Part shown: positions 28,932 through 37,860 of the stretch, one piece after another
How the letters are laid out: each line of letters starts with the position of its first letter
Numbering within the stretch: the stretch's first letter is position 1
Translations under genes and position numbers: made by a program
The notes under the pieces: generated by a model
Seen by the model: the letters and a program-made list of their open reading frames with translations, nothing else
What the model was told of the DNA's origin: nothing
The model's database searches: none
Origin: Hyphomonas oceanitis SCH89
GTDB taxonomy: Bacteria; Pseudomonadota; Alphaproteobacteria; Caulobacterales; Hyphomonadaceae
Direction: 5' to 3'
Assembly: GCF_000685295.1 (NCBI RefSeq)
Contig: NZ_ARYL01000023.1
Span: 1 to 64,000, forward strand
DNA: 64,000 bases

Positions 28932-30680
28932 CACCACGGCCAGCGGGTCAACGTTCAGCGCCATGTCGCGCGGGGCCACAACTTCGGTCACCATGTCGAT
29001 CCGCTCGTTGAGCTTTTCTTCAAGGATATCAAGCTTGCGGGCGCGCAATTCGCGGTGCGGCGCCAGCGGATAGTGCAGCTCCATCCACGTATCCGTTTCG
29101 GACGTGTAGGGCGGCCATACCGGCACGCCATTGCTGTTCGGATTGCCCGTCTTCGCGAAATTGGTCCAATAGGTCACCATCGTCTCGGACAGTTTCTCGT
29201 CGCTATGCGTGACAGGCAGAAGCGGGAAGGGCTTGCCGAAAACGAACGGCACTTCGGCGGCATGGTAGGCGCCAAGTGTCTGGTGTTTGGAGGGCGGCAC
29301 GCGCGAGAAAATATACATCCAGGTCGGTTGGCCCTTATCGGCATTATGCTTGCCGAGGAAGCGCATGTGCACGCCGAACGTATCATCGCCCAGCATGTCC
29401 ACCGCGCCCTTGTCCCAGGTCTCCAGGCTCTCCATGCCATAAAGCGACTGCAGCGCCTTGGCCGGATTGGCGCCGAACACATCGGCCAGCATCTCTTCGC
29501 GTTCGTCCAGTGTGCCCGTCATCGGGCCCGCCAACAGGGTCGGCGACCGGATGCCATCATAGAACAGTGTGCCTTCATCGGCATTGTAGCCTGCCAGCAT
29601 CGGCAGGTGGGGGACTTCGCCATCACGGATGGCCTTGCCGATCATTTCCGGCAGCACCTTGCCGTCAACGACGGGAAGGAAATAGTCGCCGAGGTCGCCC
29701 CGCACCTTCGCGCGCGAGATGATCGCAGCCGCCGGAATTGCGCGCAGCTCAGCAGCGGTCGCGGCAGGCGGCGCAAGGGTCGACAGGAATTCCGTGCCCA
29801 CATCCTCGGCGCTGCGCACGCTGGCCAGTGGGGATTTCGACAGGTGGATGGCATTGCCGCTGCTTGATCCGCTTTCGAGGATCACCTTGTCGAACAGGCC
29901 GGCCGACATCGGAGAGGCCATGAGTTCACTCACCGATCCGGCGCCGGCGCTCTCGCCGAACACGGTCACGTTTTCAGGGTCGCCGCCAAAGCTTGCAATG
30001 TTCTGGCGCACCCATTTGAGCGCGGCCATCTGGTCCAGCAGGCCGTAATTGCCGGACGTGCCGTCGACTTCCGTCAGCGCCGGATGGGCGAGATAGCCGA
30101 GGGCGCCGAGACGGTAATTGATCGTGACCAGAACGACGCCTTTTTCGACAAGGCCGTTCGCCTGATAGAAGCTGGAGGAGCCCGAGCCCGCCTTGTGTGC
30201 GCCGCCATGGATCCAGACCATGACAGGAGCCGGCGCTGCGCCGCTCATGTTGCCCGTGCGGACATTCACGAAGAGGCAGCTTTCGGATTCCTGCGGAGCG
30301 GGCTGTGCGGCGAGGTATTTCTCGGCCACGAACCGTTTCCACCAAGGCAGGCCATTGCCCTTCAGGATGTCATCGACAAAGCCGGTGAGGCTGTCACGGC
30401 CCTGCAGGCATTCGGGACCAAAGGTGCGGGAATCGCGGGGGATGGCGCCCCATTGCGGCGGTATATCCGGCGCGCTCCAGCGCTGCGCGGTGGCATAGGG
30501 CAGCCCATTATAGACCTGAATATCTGGGTTATCCTCGTCCACGCCGCCGATGATCACGCCTTGCGCAATGCGCAGCGGTTCGGTGCGCTCCAACGGCGCG
30601 GCCGGCTGGTTCAGTTTGAACCAGCCCCAGGCCACTCCGGCGACCAGAATAAAGAAGAGGACTATACTAAGACGTTTCAT
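28896..30680 (-). CDS. Type-B carboxylesterase/lipase family protein
   Basis: A 594-residue carboxylesterase of the alpha/beta-hydrolase superfamily (COesterase). Visible are VYNGLPYA, PESCLFVNV-like SCLFVNVRTG, the oxyanion-hole MVWIHGGAHKAGSGSS, the nucleophile elbow VFGESAGAGSV, and the later AGYNADEGTLF (Glu) and YHAAEVPFVFG (His) catalytic residues. The N-terminus KRLSIVLFFILVAGVAWGWFKL is an uncleaved anchor or signal, placing it in the periplasm. ATG at 30680 chosen to start the anchor. Its 3' end runs 36 bp into the msrC gene on the other strand. Substrate unknown. Confidence 0.9.
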   Translation of the reverse strand: MKRLSIVLFFILVAGVAWGWFKLNQPAAPLERTEPLRIAQGVIIGGVDEDNPDIQVYNGLPYATAQRWSAPDIPPQWGAIPRDSRTFGPECLQGRDSLTGFVDDILKGNGLPWWKRFVAEKYLAAQPAPQESESCLFVNVRTGNMSGAAPAPVMVWIHGGAHKAGSGSSSFYQANGLVEKGVVLVTINYRLGALGYLAHPALTEVDGTSGNYGLLDQMAALKWVRQNIASFGGDPENVTVFGESAGAGSVSELMASPMSAGLFDKVILESGSSSGNAIHLSKSPLASVRSAEDVGTEFLSTLAPPAATAAELRAIPAAAIISRAKVRGDLGDYFLPVVDGKVLPEMIGKAIRDGEVPHLPMLAGYNADEGTLFYDGIRSPTLLAGPMTGTLDEREEMLADVFGANPAKALQSLYGMESLETWDKGAVDMLGDDTFGVHMRFLGKHNADKGQPTWMYIFSRVPPSKHQTLGAYHAAEVPFVFGKPFPLLPVTHSDEKLSETMVTYWTNFAKTGNPNSNGVPVWPPYTSETDTWMELHYPLAPHRELRARKLDILEEKLNERIDMVTEVVAPRDMALNVDPLAVVSGDEEAVADSN

Positions 30681-30751
30681 TGCGTGGTTCCCACCTGCAA
30701 TTCGCAAGAACTATACCAGATTGAGAGCTATGTCACGATAACCGGTCCGTC

Positions 30752-31861
30752 TCAGGACAGTGTGTCGAGGGCCCGCGTCACGGCGGACACAAGATCAGCG
30801 GTCGGCTCAATACCCGCGGCGAAGCGGATGAAGCCCTCCGGCACGTCGTCGCCCCATCGGGCGCGGCGCTCCGCACTCGAATGGACGCCGCCGAAACTGG
30901 TGGCCGGAGAGAGCAGGTGGCAGTCTGCGATGAAGCGTTCGGCATTCGCCTTGTCGGCGAGTACGAAACTCACAATCGGCCCGAAACCGTTCATTTGCTT
31001 CAGCGCCACCTGGTGAAACGGGTCATTCCCCAATCCGGGGTAATGCACGGCATTCACGGCCACATGGCCCTGAACGGCCTCCGCCACGGCCAGCGCATTG
31101 GCGTTCATCCGGGCGAGGCGCACCTCCACGGTCGCGAGCCCCCGATGAAGCAGGAAGGCATCGAACGGGCTGACAATCGCCCCCGCCAGTCGCCGCCATG
31201 TCTTCACGCCCTCGAACAGTTTCGCGTCGCGCGTCGCCACATGGCCGCACAGCACGTCCGAATGGCCTGCCATGGCCTTGGTGTCCGACATGACGCTGAA
31301 ATCGGCGCCAAGGTCGAGCGGTTGCTGGATCAGCGGCGATGCGGTCGTGTTGTCGACCATGACCAGCGCGCCCGCCGCTTTCGCGCGTTGGGCGGTTTTG
31401 GCGATGTCACACACAGCGAGGCCCGGATTGGACGGCGTCTCGATCAGCACCAGCTTGCAGCCCTTGAAATCCGCCTCGGCCATCTCCGCCGTCGGACAGG
31501 TGCGCATGGTCACGCCCATCGGCTCGAACTGGGTGCTCAGCAGGTTGCGCACATTGTAATAGCCATCGGACGGCACCAGAACCGTGTCGCCAGTCCGCAG
31601 CACGGAATAGAAAACCGAGGCAATCGCCGCCATGCCGGACGGGAAGCAGATCACGTCCGCCGCTTCCAGGATGCCGATTTCAGCCTCCACCGTTTCCACG
31701 GTCGGGTTGCCGTTGCGGCCATAGAAATGGCTGCCGTCCGGGTCACCGGGCAGGTGGAACGTGGATGAGGCATGGATCGGCAGCGCCACCGCCTCGCCCT
31801 TTGCAAGGTGCTCGGTGCGGTAATGCAGCAGCCGGCTGATCGGCGATGTTGTGTCAGTCAA
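30752..31861 (-). CDS. Cys/Met metabolism PLP-dependent enzyme (cystathionine lyase-like)
   Basis: A 369-residue gamma-family PLP enzyme (cystathionine beta-lyase / gamma-synthase / O-acetylhomoserine group). It has YGRNGNPTVETVEAEIG, CFPSGMAAI, the PLP-lysine region SDTKAMAGHSDVLCG (Lys as Schiff base) and the C-terminal TSFGGVHSSAERRARWG. The start is a TTG at 31861 with AAAGGAG nine bases ahead, overlapping the end of the GST gene by 8 bp; an upstream in-frame start at 31909 would run through the GST sequence. The family does not let me separate beta-lyase from synthase; sequence context with a GST does not decide it. Confidence 0.85.
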   Translation of the reverse strand: MTDTTSPISRLLHYRTEHLAKGEAVALPIHASSTFHLPGDPDGSHFYGRNGNPTVETVEAEIGILEAADVICFPSGMAAIASVFYSVLRTGDTVLVPSDGYYNVRNLLSTQFEPMGVTMRTCPTAEMAEADFKGCKLVLIETPSNPGLAVCDIAKTAQRAKAAGALVMVDNTTASPLIQQPLDLGADFSVMSDTKAMAGHSDVLCGHVATRDAKLFEGVKTWRRLAGAIVSPFDAFLLHRGLATVEVRLARMNANALAVAEAVQGHVAVNAVHYPGLGNDPFHQVALKQMNGFGPIVSFVLADKANAERFIADCHLLSPATSFGGVHSSAERRARWGDDVPEGFIRFAAGIEPTADLVSAVTRALDTLS

Positions 31862-32837
31862 GCAGGGAGGCTCCTTTGCCAATGGCGGCAGAAAGGGCTG
31901 CCTTGGCATCGCTGTCCAGTGCGGCCCATTCGCGCTTCAGGGCCTCAAGGCATTTTGCCTGATACTTGAACACGCCCTGCTCATAGCGCCCGCCTTCGAC
32001 GGTCAGGCTGAACGTCTCCGCTCCCGCCGCCAGCGCCTCCACATTGGCCTGCAGGAAGGGCAGGTAGGTGTCGCCGCAAATCGCCAGCAGGTCCTTGACC
32101 GGGTCGCTGAGGCCGTCCGTCCAGCCGCCTTCGATGCCGCCCGCATCATCGGCATGGTCCAGCCAGCGATAGAGGTAAGGCGTCTCGGCGCGCAGCCACG
32201 CCATCGGCGTCGGGTCATAGGACATGACCTTCAGCTGCCCGTAAAAGCCGAGGTCCGCCAGCGACACCGCATCGCCGAACAGGAAGCGCGTCGGCCCCAG
32301 CGCCATGGCCTCGAGCGCCCGGTTCACCCGCTTCCAGCTCGCCTCGATCAGCGGCGCGGTTTCCGGCGTGCAGCCGACAAGCGCCATGCGCGAAATCTGC
32401 CGCGCGCGGATGCCCGCCGCCGTCTCTTCAACGGCTGCGCGCCCACCATTCGGCAGCGTGTCAAAGATCAGCCAGTTGGCGCACCATTCTGCGTCGTCCT
32501 CGTAGAACCAGCGATAGTGGAACATGGCCTTCATGAACCATTCGTCCGCCATGTCCTCCAGCAGCAGGCAGGCAAAACGCTGGGCCGGGTCCGGCGGCAG
32601 CAGGGAGCGGCCCTCGCTTTCGATTGATAGGAGGAACGGCGTGGAATCATTCGTCCACGTCCCATCAGGGCGCTTGATGACCGGGATGACCGGCGCCTTG
32701 ACGTTCGGCATGATCTGCCCGCGTTCCTCGCCCGTCATGCCGGTCCATGTGTGAGGCAGGCGCTTCGCCCGCATCGCCGCGCGCACTTTCATCGAATAGG
32801 GCGAGCCGAGCGCGCCGTAGACTTCATAGCCGCTCAT
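31854..32837 (-). CDS. Glutathione S-transferase family protein
   Basis: A 327-residue GST-fold protein. The N-terminal thioredoxin-like domain (YEVYGALGSPYSMKVRAAMRAKRLPHTW) has Ser in place of a Cys at the usual SPY position, APVIPVIKRPDGTW with the cis-Pro, and NDSTPFLLSIE for the gamma-glutamyl contact. The helical C-terminal domain is longer than usual for GSTs (about 220 residues). It overlaps the DUF1330 gene by 4 bp upstream and the lyase by 8 bp downstream, so they form a translationally coupled set. Substrate unknown. Confidence 0.85.
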   Translation of the reverse strand: MSGYEVYGALGSPYSMKVRAAMRAKRLPHTWTGMTGEERGQIMPNVKAPVIPVIKRPDGTWTNDSTPFLLSIESEGRSLLPPDPAQRFACLLLEDMADEWFMKAMFHYRWFYEDDAEWCANWLIFDTLPNGGRAAVEETAAGIRARQISRMALVGCTPETAPLIEASWKRVNRALEAMALGPTRFLFGDAVSLADLGFYGQLKVMSYDPTPMAWLRAETPYLYRWLDHADDAGGIEGGWTDGLSDPVKDLLAICGDTYLPFLQANVEALAAGAETFSLTVEGGRYEQGVFKYQAKCLEALKREWAALDSDAKAALSAAIGKGASLLD

Positions 32838-33256
32838 GTCTTCTCTCCATTCACCCAGCTCGGCCGCGTCACGATCAGCTCCTGGCAGAGCAGGCCTGCC
32901 TCGCGGTGGCGCGACATTGATTTGTAATCCTTGTGGTTCAGCGTGGCGATGAAGGCCTGCCGCGTCGGGAAGTGGTTCACCAGCACGCCGTCCCAGTCGC
33001 CCTGTCCGATGAAGTAGCGTTCGGTCGATGCCAGCAGCAGGGTCGAGCCGCCGACTTCTTTTGCGGCTTCCGTGAAGGCTTCGGAATAGCGCATATAGGC
33101 TGCCTCGCCGCTGATCGCCTCGCCATGTTCCGGATCGTCCGGCCCGTATTCCGCCTTCACGCGGAACTTGAGCAGGTTCACCTGCGCGACGGGCCCGTCA
33201 TGGGGGTCATCTCGGAAGGCGCGGAACTGGTCGGCGGTGGGCTGGAAGGCTGGCAT
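32834..33256 (-). CDS. DUF1330 family protein
   Basis: A 140-residue protein of the dimeric alpha-beta barrel class, DUF1330-like: GPVAQVNLLKFRV, EAAYMRYSEAFTEAAKEVGG, WDGVLVNHFPTRQAFIATLNHKDYKSMSRHREAGL. Longer than the roughly 95-residue core because of a 25-residue N-terminal extension. GAGGAAACAAG precedes the ATG. Lies 24 bp after the NUDIX gene and overlaps the GST gene by 4 bp. Function unknown. Confidence 0.82.
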   Translation of the reverse strand: MPAFQPTADQFRAFRDDPHDGPVAQVNLLKFRVKAEYGPDDPEHGEAISGEAAYMRYSEAFTEAAKEVGGSTLLLASTERYFIGQGDWDGVLVNHFPTRQAFIATLNHKDYKSMSRHREAGLLCQELIVTRPSWVNGEKT

Positions 33257-33280
33257 CTTGTTTCCTCGTGGTGATGGCCC

Positions 33281-33841
33281 TTAAGGGCGTTTGTCCGGAT
33301 GCTTGCCGAAATAGCGCTCGGTGTAAAACAATGCCGCCGCGTGAAGGCCGTGCTGGGCGTCGAGGTCTTCATAGGCGAGAAATTCCTCATACGGCATTTC
33401 CAGCACTTCGATCTCCTCGTTCGGGTCGAGCGACTGCGCGTGCGTCTTTGTGCAGCCAGTGGCGAGGAAATAATGCACCTGATTGTTCTGCAGCGCCGGG
33501 TTCGCAAAGCAGGTCCCGACATGCACCATCTCGCGTGCGGTATAGCCGGTCTCCTCCTGCAGCTCGCGCCGCCCCGCCGATTCCTTGTCCGTCTCGCCCG
33601 GATCCATCACACCGCCCGGAACGCCGAGCAGCACGATGCCGCCCGCATGGCGATACTCGCGGATCAACACCACATTGCCTTCATCCGTTATGGGGATCAG
33701 CGTCACCCATTCGGTGAATTCCAGCACATGATAGGTCGGCACGACATGGCCGTCATCGCGCTCGCACCTGTCTGTGCGCACCGACAGGAACTTGTCCTTG
33801 AAGGTCTGGTGGCTCTCGAGTGTCGTCCAGGGTTTGATCAT
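33281..33841 (-). CDS. NUDIX hydrolase (ADP-ribose pyrophosphatase-like)
   Basis: A 186-residue Nudix protein. The region VVLIREYRHAGGIVLLGVPGG precedes a Nudix box GVMDPGETDKESAG-RRELQEETGY. Compared with the consensus GX5EX7REUXEEXGU there is one extra residue before the RE pair, while all Glu needed for metal are present. It resembles ADP-ribose or nucleoside-diphosphate-sugar pyrophosphatases. The ATG at 33841 is preferred (GAGG six bases ahead); two upstream ATGs fall in or near a palindromic repeat. First gene after that repeat, followed by DUF1330. Confidence 0.85.
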   Translation of the reverse strand: MIKPWTTLESHQTFKDKFLSVRTDRCERDDGHVVPTYHVLEFTEWVTLIPITDEGNVVLIREYRHAGGIVLLGVPGGVMDPGETDKESAGRRELQEETGYTAREMVHVGTCFANPALQNNQVHYFLATGCTKTHAQSLDPNEEIEVLEMPYEEFLAYEDLDAQHGLHAAALFYTERYFGKHPDKRP

Positions 33842-33860
33842 TGACTGCCTCATGTGAGCG

Positions 33861-33942
33861 CTCATCCTGAGCGACGTCGAAGGACGGGCGCGCGCGAGAC
33901 GTGTGTTAGCCCGGCTCGCCCTTCGACGTCGCTCAGGGTGAG
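33861..33942. repeat. REP-like element: 23-bp inverted repeat
   Basis: Left arm 33861-33883 and right arm 33920-33942 are complementary over 23 bases with one mismatch (core CTGAGCGACGTCGAAGG), around a 36-base GC-rich spacer. The right arm includes the last codons and stop of the S9 peptidase gene. Copies of such a CTGAGCGACGTCGAAGG palindrome are, to my knowledge, common between genes in several alphaproteobacteria, so I take it as a dispersed repeat that may also stop or protect transcripts. Confidence 0.7.
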
Positions 33943-36203
33943 CCTTCGGGGATATTGGGTGACTTCAGGTGCCTGTTCAGGAACGCCATGCGCGTTCTCA
34001 TCAGGTGCACCTGCAGTTTCTCGCCGCGAATGCCGTGGCGCTGGCCGGGATAGGTCATCAGCTCGAACGCCTTGCCCTTCTCCTGCAGCGCGGCCATCAG
34101 GCGGGTCGTGTTGTCGAAGGTGACATTGTCGTCGGCCATGCCGTGCATCAGCAGCAGGGGCGTTGTCAGATTGTCGACATAGGGGAAAACGCTGGAGGCC
34201 TCGTAGCCGTCCGGATTGTCTTCCGGCGTGTCCATGTAGCGCTCGGTATAGAACGTGTCATAGAGGCGCCAGTCGGTGACGGGCGCGCCGGCGGCGGCAG
34301 CGGCGAACGTGCCCTCCGGAGCCTGCAGCACCGTCATCAGCGTCATGTAGCCACCGTAGGACCAGCCCTGAATGGCGATGCGGCTCGCGTCCACGAAGGG
34401 CTGGCTTTTCAGCCAGTCGACGCCGACCAGCTGGTCGCGCACTTCCGGCCCGCCCGTGCGGCGATAGATGACGTCCTCGAACTGCTTGCCCCGGTTGGCC
34501 GAGCCGCGATTGTCCAGCCGGAAGAGGATGTATCCCTCACGCGCATAGAACTGGTCCGACACACGGGCCCATTCATTCACCACGGTCTGCACATGCGGCC
34601 CGCCATAGACTTCGACGATCACGGGATACTTTTTGGCGGGGTCAAAGCCCGGCGGCTTCAGGATGGAGTAATGGAGGTCCTGCCCGTCCTCGGCTTTCAG
34701 CGTCCCGAATTCCGGTTCGGAATGATTGGCAAGAAACGGCGCATAGGGATGGTTTTCGTCCAGCCGGTTTTCCTCGATCCACGCAATCAGCGACCCGTCG
34801 GCCCTGTACAGCCCGACCTGCGGCGGCTGGCCCGGCGAGGAGCTGGTGCCGACGAAGGACTTGCCGTCCGGCGCCATGGTGATCGCCCATGACTTGCCGG
34901 GTTCGGTGATGCGCGTGGGCGCGAGATCGACATCACGCGACAGGCGCTGGGCAGTGGTGCCGCCAAGCGCCGGAATTCCAGCCCGGTACAGGTGGCGTTC
35001 AAGGGGAGAATCCTTGAAGCCCGTGAAGTGGATATCCATGCGCGCGGCGCTGGCCATCTTCAACTCGTCGACCGTCCAGTCACCACCGATGTGACGGGGC
35101 GGCGCGCTGCCTGAAGCGGGAAGCAGGCAAATCTGACGATAACCAGTCGTTTCGTCGCTGAGCGCGCTGCCCCATCCGCCAAGGCTCTTGAAGTCTGTTG
35201 AGAGATTGATCCAGTTCGGCTGCCGGTCCAGGGTTCGATGGGAGGCCTCGTAGAGGCGCACGCCTTTTGACGGATGCTGGAAAGCCATGAATTGTACAAG
35301 ATCGAGATCCGTCTGATCGCGGTTCACACGTTGTACGAAGAGCGTATCCTGCGCCCAGTTCACTCGCGCGAGATACTGGTCCGTCGCAGGCCCCCAATCA
35401 TCTCTCCGCCATTTGATCTCGACAGTCTCCCCCGTCGCCATGTCGCGAACGAACAGGTCCACCACGGCATTTGGCCGTCCGGCGCGCGGATAGCGCTGTT
35501 CGATGACGCTGACCTTATCCGCCTCTATGTCGAAGCGTGGTATGATGTCGACCGTGGATTCGTCCACGCGCGTATAGGCGACATAGGGGTCGTCGGGGCT
35601 CCACCAGTAACCGGTGAAACGATGCATCTCTTCCTGTGCCACGAATTCGGCGACACCATACGAAATGGCCTTGTCCGGCTCGGCGGCGGGGGAGAGGCGG
35701 GTCTCCTCACCGCTGGGCAGGTCAATCGCGTAGAGTGTCCCGTCGCGCACAAAACTGGCATACCGCCCGCCCGGCGAGACCTTCGCATCCGTCTCGAAAG
35801 CGTCGTTCTCGGTCAGCTGGCGAACCTCAGGCGCCCCGTCGCCAAGCGTCACCAGGAACAGGTCGCCGCCCATCGGGACCAGCAGCGTATCCGCCGTGCC
35901 CCAATCGTAATCAACGATGCCTTTTGCGCCTGCAATCCGCTTGCGCTCGCGCGTGGCTTTCTCCATTTCGGAGAGTTCTGCTTCGACAGGTTGAAGCAGT
36001 TGCGAATCGATCAGGCGGCTCTGCAGGCCCGTTTTCACGTCAAACTGCCAGAGATCGAACCGGTCCTGTTCGTCCGGACGGCCTTTCAGGAAGGTCACGC
36101 GCTGGCCATCCGGCGAGAATTTTACTCCCCGTGGAGCCGGGCCTGACAGGGAAGGCGAGCCATACAGGCGTTCAATCGTCAGGACTGTAGGGGATTCAGG
36201 CAA
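33933..36203 (-). CDS. S9 family prolyl oligopeptidase (dipeptidyl-peptidase IV-like)
   Basis: A 756-residue serine peptidase of family S9, subfamily B. An N-terminal beta-propeller contains AEFVAQEEMHRFTGYWWSPDD, the double-Glu motif that binds the substrate amino end in DPP4. The C-terminal hydrolase domain has the nucleophile GWSYGGYMTL, Asp in HGMADDNVTFD and His in YPGQRHGIRG. No signal peptide is seen, so it may be cytoplasmic, unlike many bacterial DPP4 homologues. It removes X-Pro/X-Ala dipeptides in the family. It is divergent from the Sel1 gene and followed by the REP-like repeat. Confidence 0.92.
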   Translation of the reverse strand: MPESPTVLTIERLYGSPSLSGPAPRGVKFSPDGQRVTFLKGRPDEQDRFDLWQFDVKTGLQSRLIDSQLLQPVEAELSEMEKATRERKRIAGAKGIVDYDWGTADTLLVPMGGDLFLVTLGDGAPEVRQLTENDAFETDAKVSPGGRYASFVRDGTLYAIDLPSGEETRLSPAAEPDKAISYGVAEFVAQEEMHRFTGYWWSPDDPYVAYTRVDESTVDIIPRFDIEADKVSVIEQRYPRAGRPNAVVDLFVRDMATGETVEIKWRRDDWGPATDQYLARVNWAQDTLFVQRVNRDQTDLDLVQFMAFQHPSKGVRLYEASHRTLDRQPNWINLSTDFKSLGGWGSALSDETTGYRQICLLPASGSAPPRHIGGDWTVDELKMASAARMDIHFTGFKDSPLERHLYRAGIPALGGTTAQRLSRDVDLAPTRITEPGKSWAITMAPDGKSFVGTSSSPGQPPQVGLYRADGSLIAWIEENRLDENHPYAPFLANHSEPEFGTLKAEDGQDLHYSILKPPGFDPAKKYPVIVEVYGGPHVQTVVNEWARVSDQFYAREGYILFRLDNRGSANRGKQFEDVIYRRTGGPEVRDQLVGVDWLKSQPFVDASRIAIQGWSYGGYMTLMTVLQAPEGTFAAAAAGAPVTDWRLYDTFYTERYMDTPEDNPDGYEASSVFPYVDNLTTPLLLMHGMADDNVTFDNTTRLMAALQEKGKAFELMTYPGQRHGIRGEKLQVHLMRTRMAFLNRHLKSPNIPEGSP

Positions 36204-36351
36204 TGGTGCTCTCCGCGTGTTCTGTAGCGCACACTAGCGATCATCGGGCTTGTGTCATCCCGCAGCCCTGAAATCGCGCACAGATTGATAATTTGTGGCG
36301 AAACTGTGTTTCCTGTCTGGTCAGGTTGAAGACGTGAATTAAAGTACACCT

Positions 36352-36987
36352 ATGGATGAGGGGAACGCCATCTACGAACACGCTCAGGCACTGCTCGCGG
36401 GCAGTGAGGGGGGCGAGTCGCTCGTGAAAGCGGCTGAGGCGATGCGTAAGGCGGCGAATGCCGGCCACGCAGCGGCGGCCAACAATTTCGGAACCATGCT
36501 CCATCACGGTCGGGGGGTCCACAAGGACCTCGCTGCGGCCCGTGCCTATTACCATCAGGCGGCCGAAACCGGCTTGCCCACGGCGCGCTTCAACCTGGGT
36601 TTCATGCTCGTGCGCGGCCTCGGCGGCGAGAAGGATTTGCCCCGCGCGCGCACCCTGTTCCTGCTGGCGGCAGAGGATGGCGAGGTCGACGCGATCACCC
36701 ACCTTGGCGCCATGATGATGACTGCAACGGGCGGTGATCAGGATTTTGGCGCTGCCCGCGAATGGTGGACACGCGGCGCCCGGCTGGGCGACAGCCGCTG
36801 CGCCTTCAATCTTGGCATCGCCCATGCCGGCGGCCATTGGGGCGAGTCCGACTTCATCGCCGCATGGCACTGGTTCCGGGAAGCTGAGAGGCTCGGCAAT
36901 GCCGGGGCAGTCGTAGAGCTTGAGCGGCTGGAAAGCGTCATGTCCGACGAGGAACACGCCGCCGCCAAGGCTTGCGCCGCGCGCTAG
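36352..36987 (+). CDS. Sel1-repeat protein
   Basis: A 211-residue all-helical protein made of Sel1-like repeats (about 36 residues each): AANAGHAAAANNFGTMLHHGRGVHKDLAAARAYY, AAETGLPTARFNLGFMLVRG, AAEDGEVDAITHLGAMM, GARLGDSRCAFNLGIAHAGG. Such solenoids bind partner proteins. No signal peptide. No clear ribosome site ahead of the ATG. It ends 4 bp inside the convergent membrane protein gene. Partner unknown. Confidence 0.82.
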   Translation: MDEGNAIYEHAQALLAGSEGGESLVKAAEAMRKAANAGHAAAANNFGTMLHHGRGVHKDLAAARAYYHQAAETGLPTARFNLGFMLVRGLGGEKDLPRARTLFLLAAEDGEVDAITHLGAMMMTATGGDQDFGAAREWWTRGARLGDSRCAFNLGIAHAGGHWGESDFIAAWHWFREAERLGNAGAVVELERLESVMSDEEHAAAKACAAR

Positions 36988-37733
36988 ACCGGCCCGCGCT
37001 CATAGAGCCAGGCATAGCCGATCACGAAGGTCGACAAGGCGATGAACAGGTCGCCGCAAAGCGCAACACACGCGAACAGAAGGCTGCGCCACGCCCGGCC
37101 CATCTTGCTCACGGCCGCAGGCAGCCCCCGGAACACAGTCAGTGCATAGATCACACCTGTCAGCACAAGCGCCGGCATGAGTGTCCGCTCGAACAGGGCC
37201 ACATCCAGCAGGGGGATGGCCACCGTCGACAGGACGCCCAGCAACAGGCCCGGCAGCAGGGCCGCGAAATAAAGGCGCAGCCGCACAGGTGCGCCGGTGC
37301 CTTTGCCCCAGATCCGCACCACAAGGGCCAGCAGCCCGTGAACGAAAAAATAGCTGAACGGGAACATGATCAGCCACAGGCCGAGATAGTCCTGGGTGAA
37401 CGTGTCCATGTCGCCATAGCCGAGCACATTGGAATCGGTGAGCCCTGACTTCGTCATCTCGTGCAGCGCGCTATTCGCGCCGCCCCAGAGGAAGCGCAGG
37501 AAGACCATGGCGGCGATCAGCGTGAAGACCAGCCGGATCGACGGCGTATACTTGCCAAGCCAGTCCGCATCCCGCGCCGCCGCGAACACTTTGCGGGGCG
37601 TGGCGAGGATGGCCCACATCGAGGCCAGCGCCCGGACATTCAGGCCGAACAGGTCGTCCAGCAGCGCGTCCCAGCCGGACGCGCGGCTCATGTCGTCATC
37701 GGCCGGTCTGGCCTGTGTCACCGGTTCGCTCAT
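36984..37733 (-). CDS. Multi-pass membrane protein, DUF3667/Yip1-like
   Basis: A 249-residue integral membrane protein with about five TM segments after a soluble N-terminus. The opening FGLNVRALASMWAILATPRKVFAAARDADWLGKYTPSIRL resembles the lead-in of DUF3667 and Yip1-type proteins (a short amphipathic helix then the first TM). GAGGAGTCCCGCT precedes the start. No catalytic motif seen; function unknown. Convergent with the Sel1 gene and divergent from the MBL gene. Confidence 0.65.
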   Translation of the reverse strand: MSEPVTQARPADDDMSRASGWDALLDDLFGLNVRALASMWAILATPRKVFAAARDADWLGKYTPSIRLVFTLIAAMVFLRFLWGGANSALHEMTKSGLTDSNVLGYGDMDTFTQDYLGLWLIMFPFSYFFVHGLLALVVRIWGKGTGAPVRLRLYFAALLPGLLLGVLSTVAIPLLDVALFERTLMPALVLTGVIYALTVFRGLPAAVSKMGRAWRSLLFACVALCGDLFIALSTFVIGYAWLYERGPV

Positions 37734-37860
37734 AGCGGGACTCCTCAGTCCATTGGAGGCTATTTGCGCGTGAAATCAAGCATGGGGCAAAAGGCTCTGA
37801 ACGATAAACAAATTTTACCCCGTTCAGAATGCTGCTAGGCTACCAGCGGGAGGACACAAA

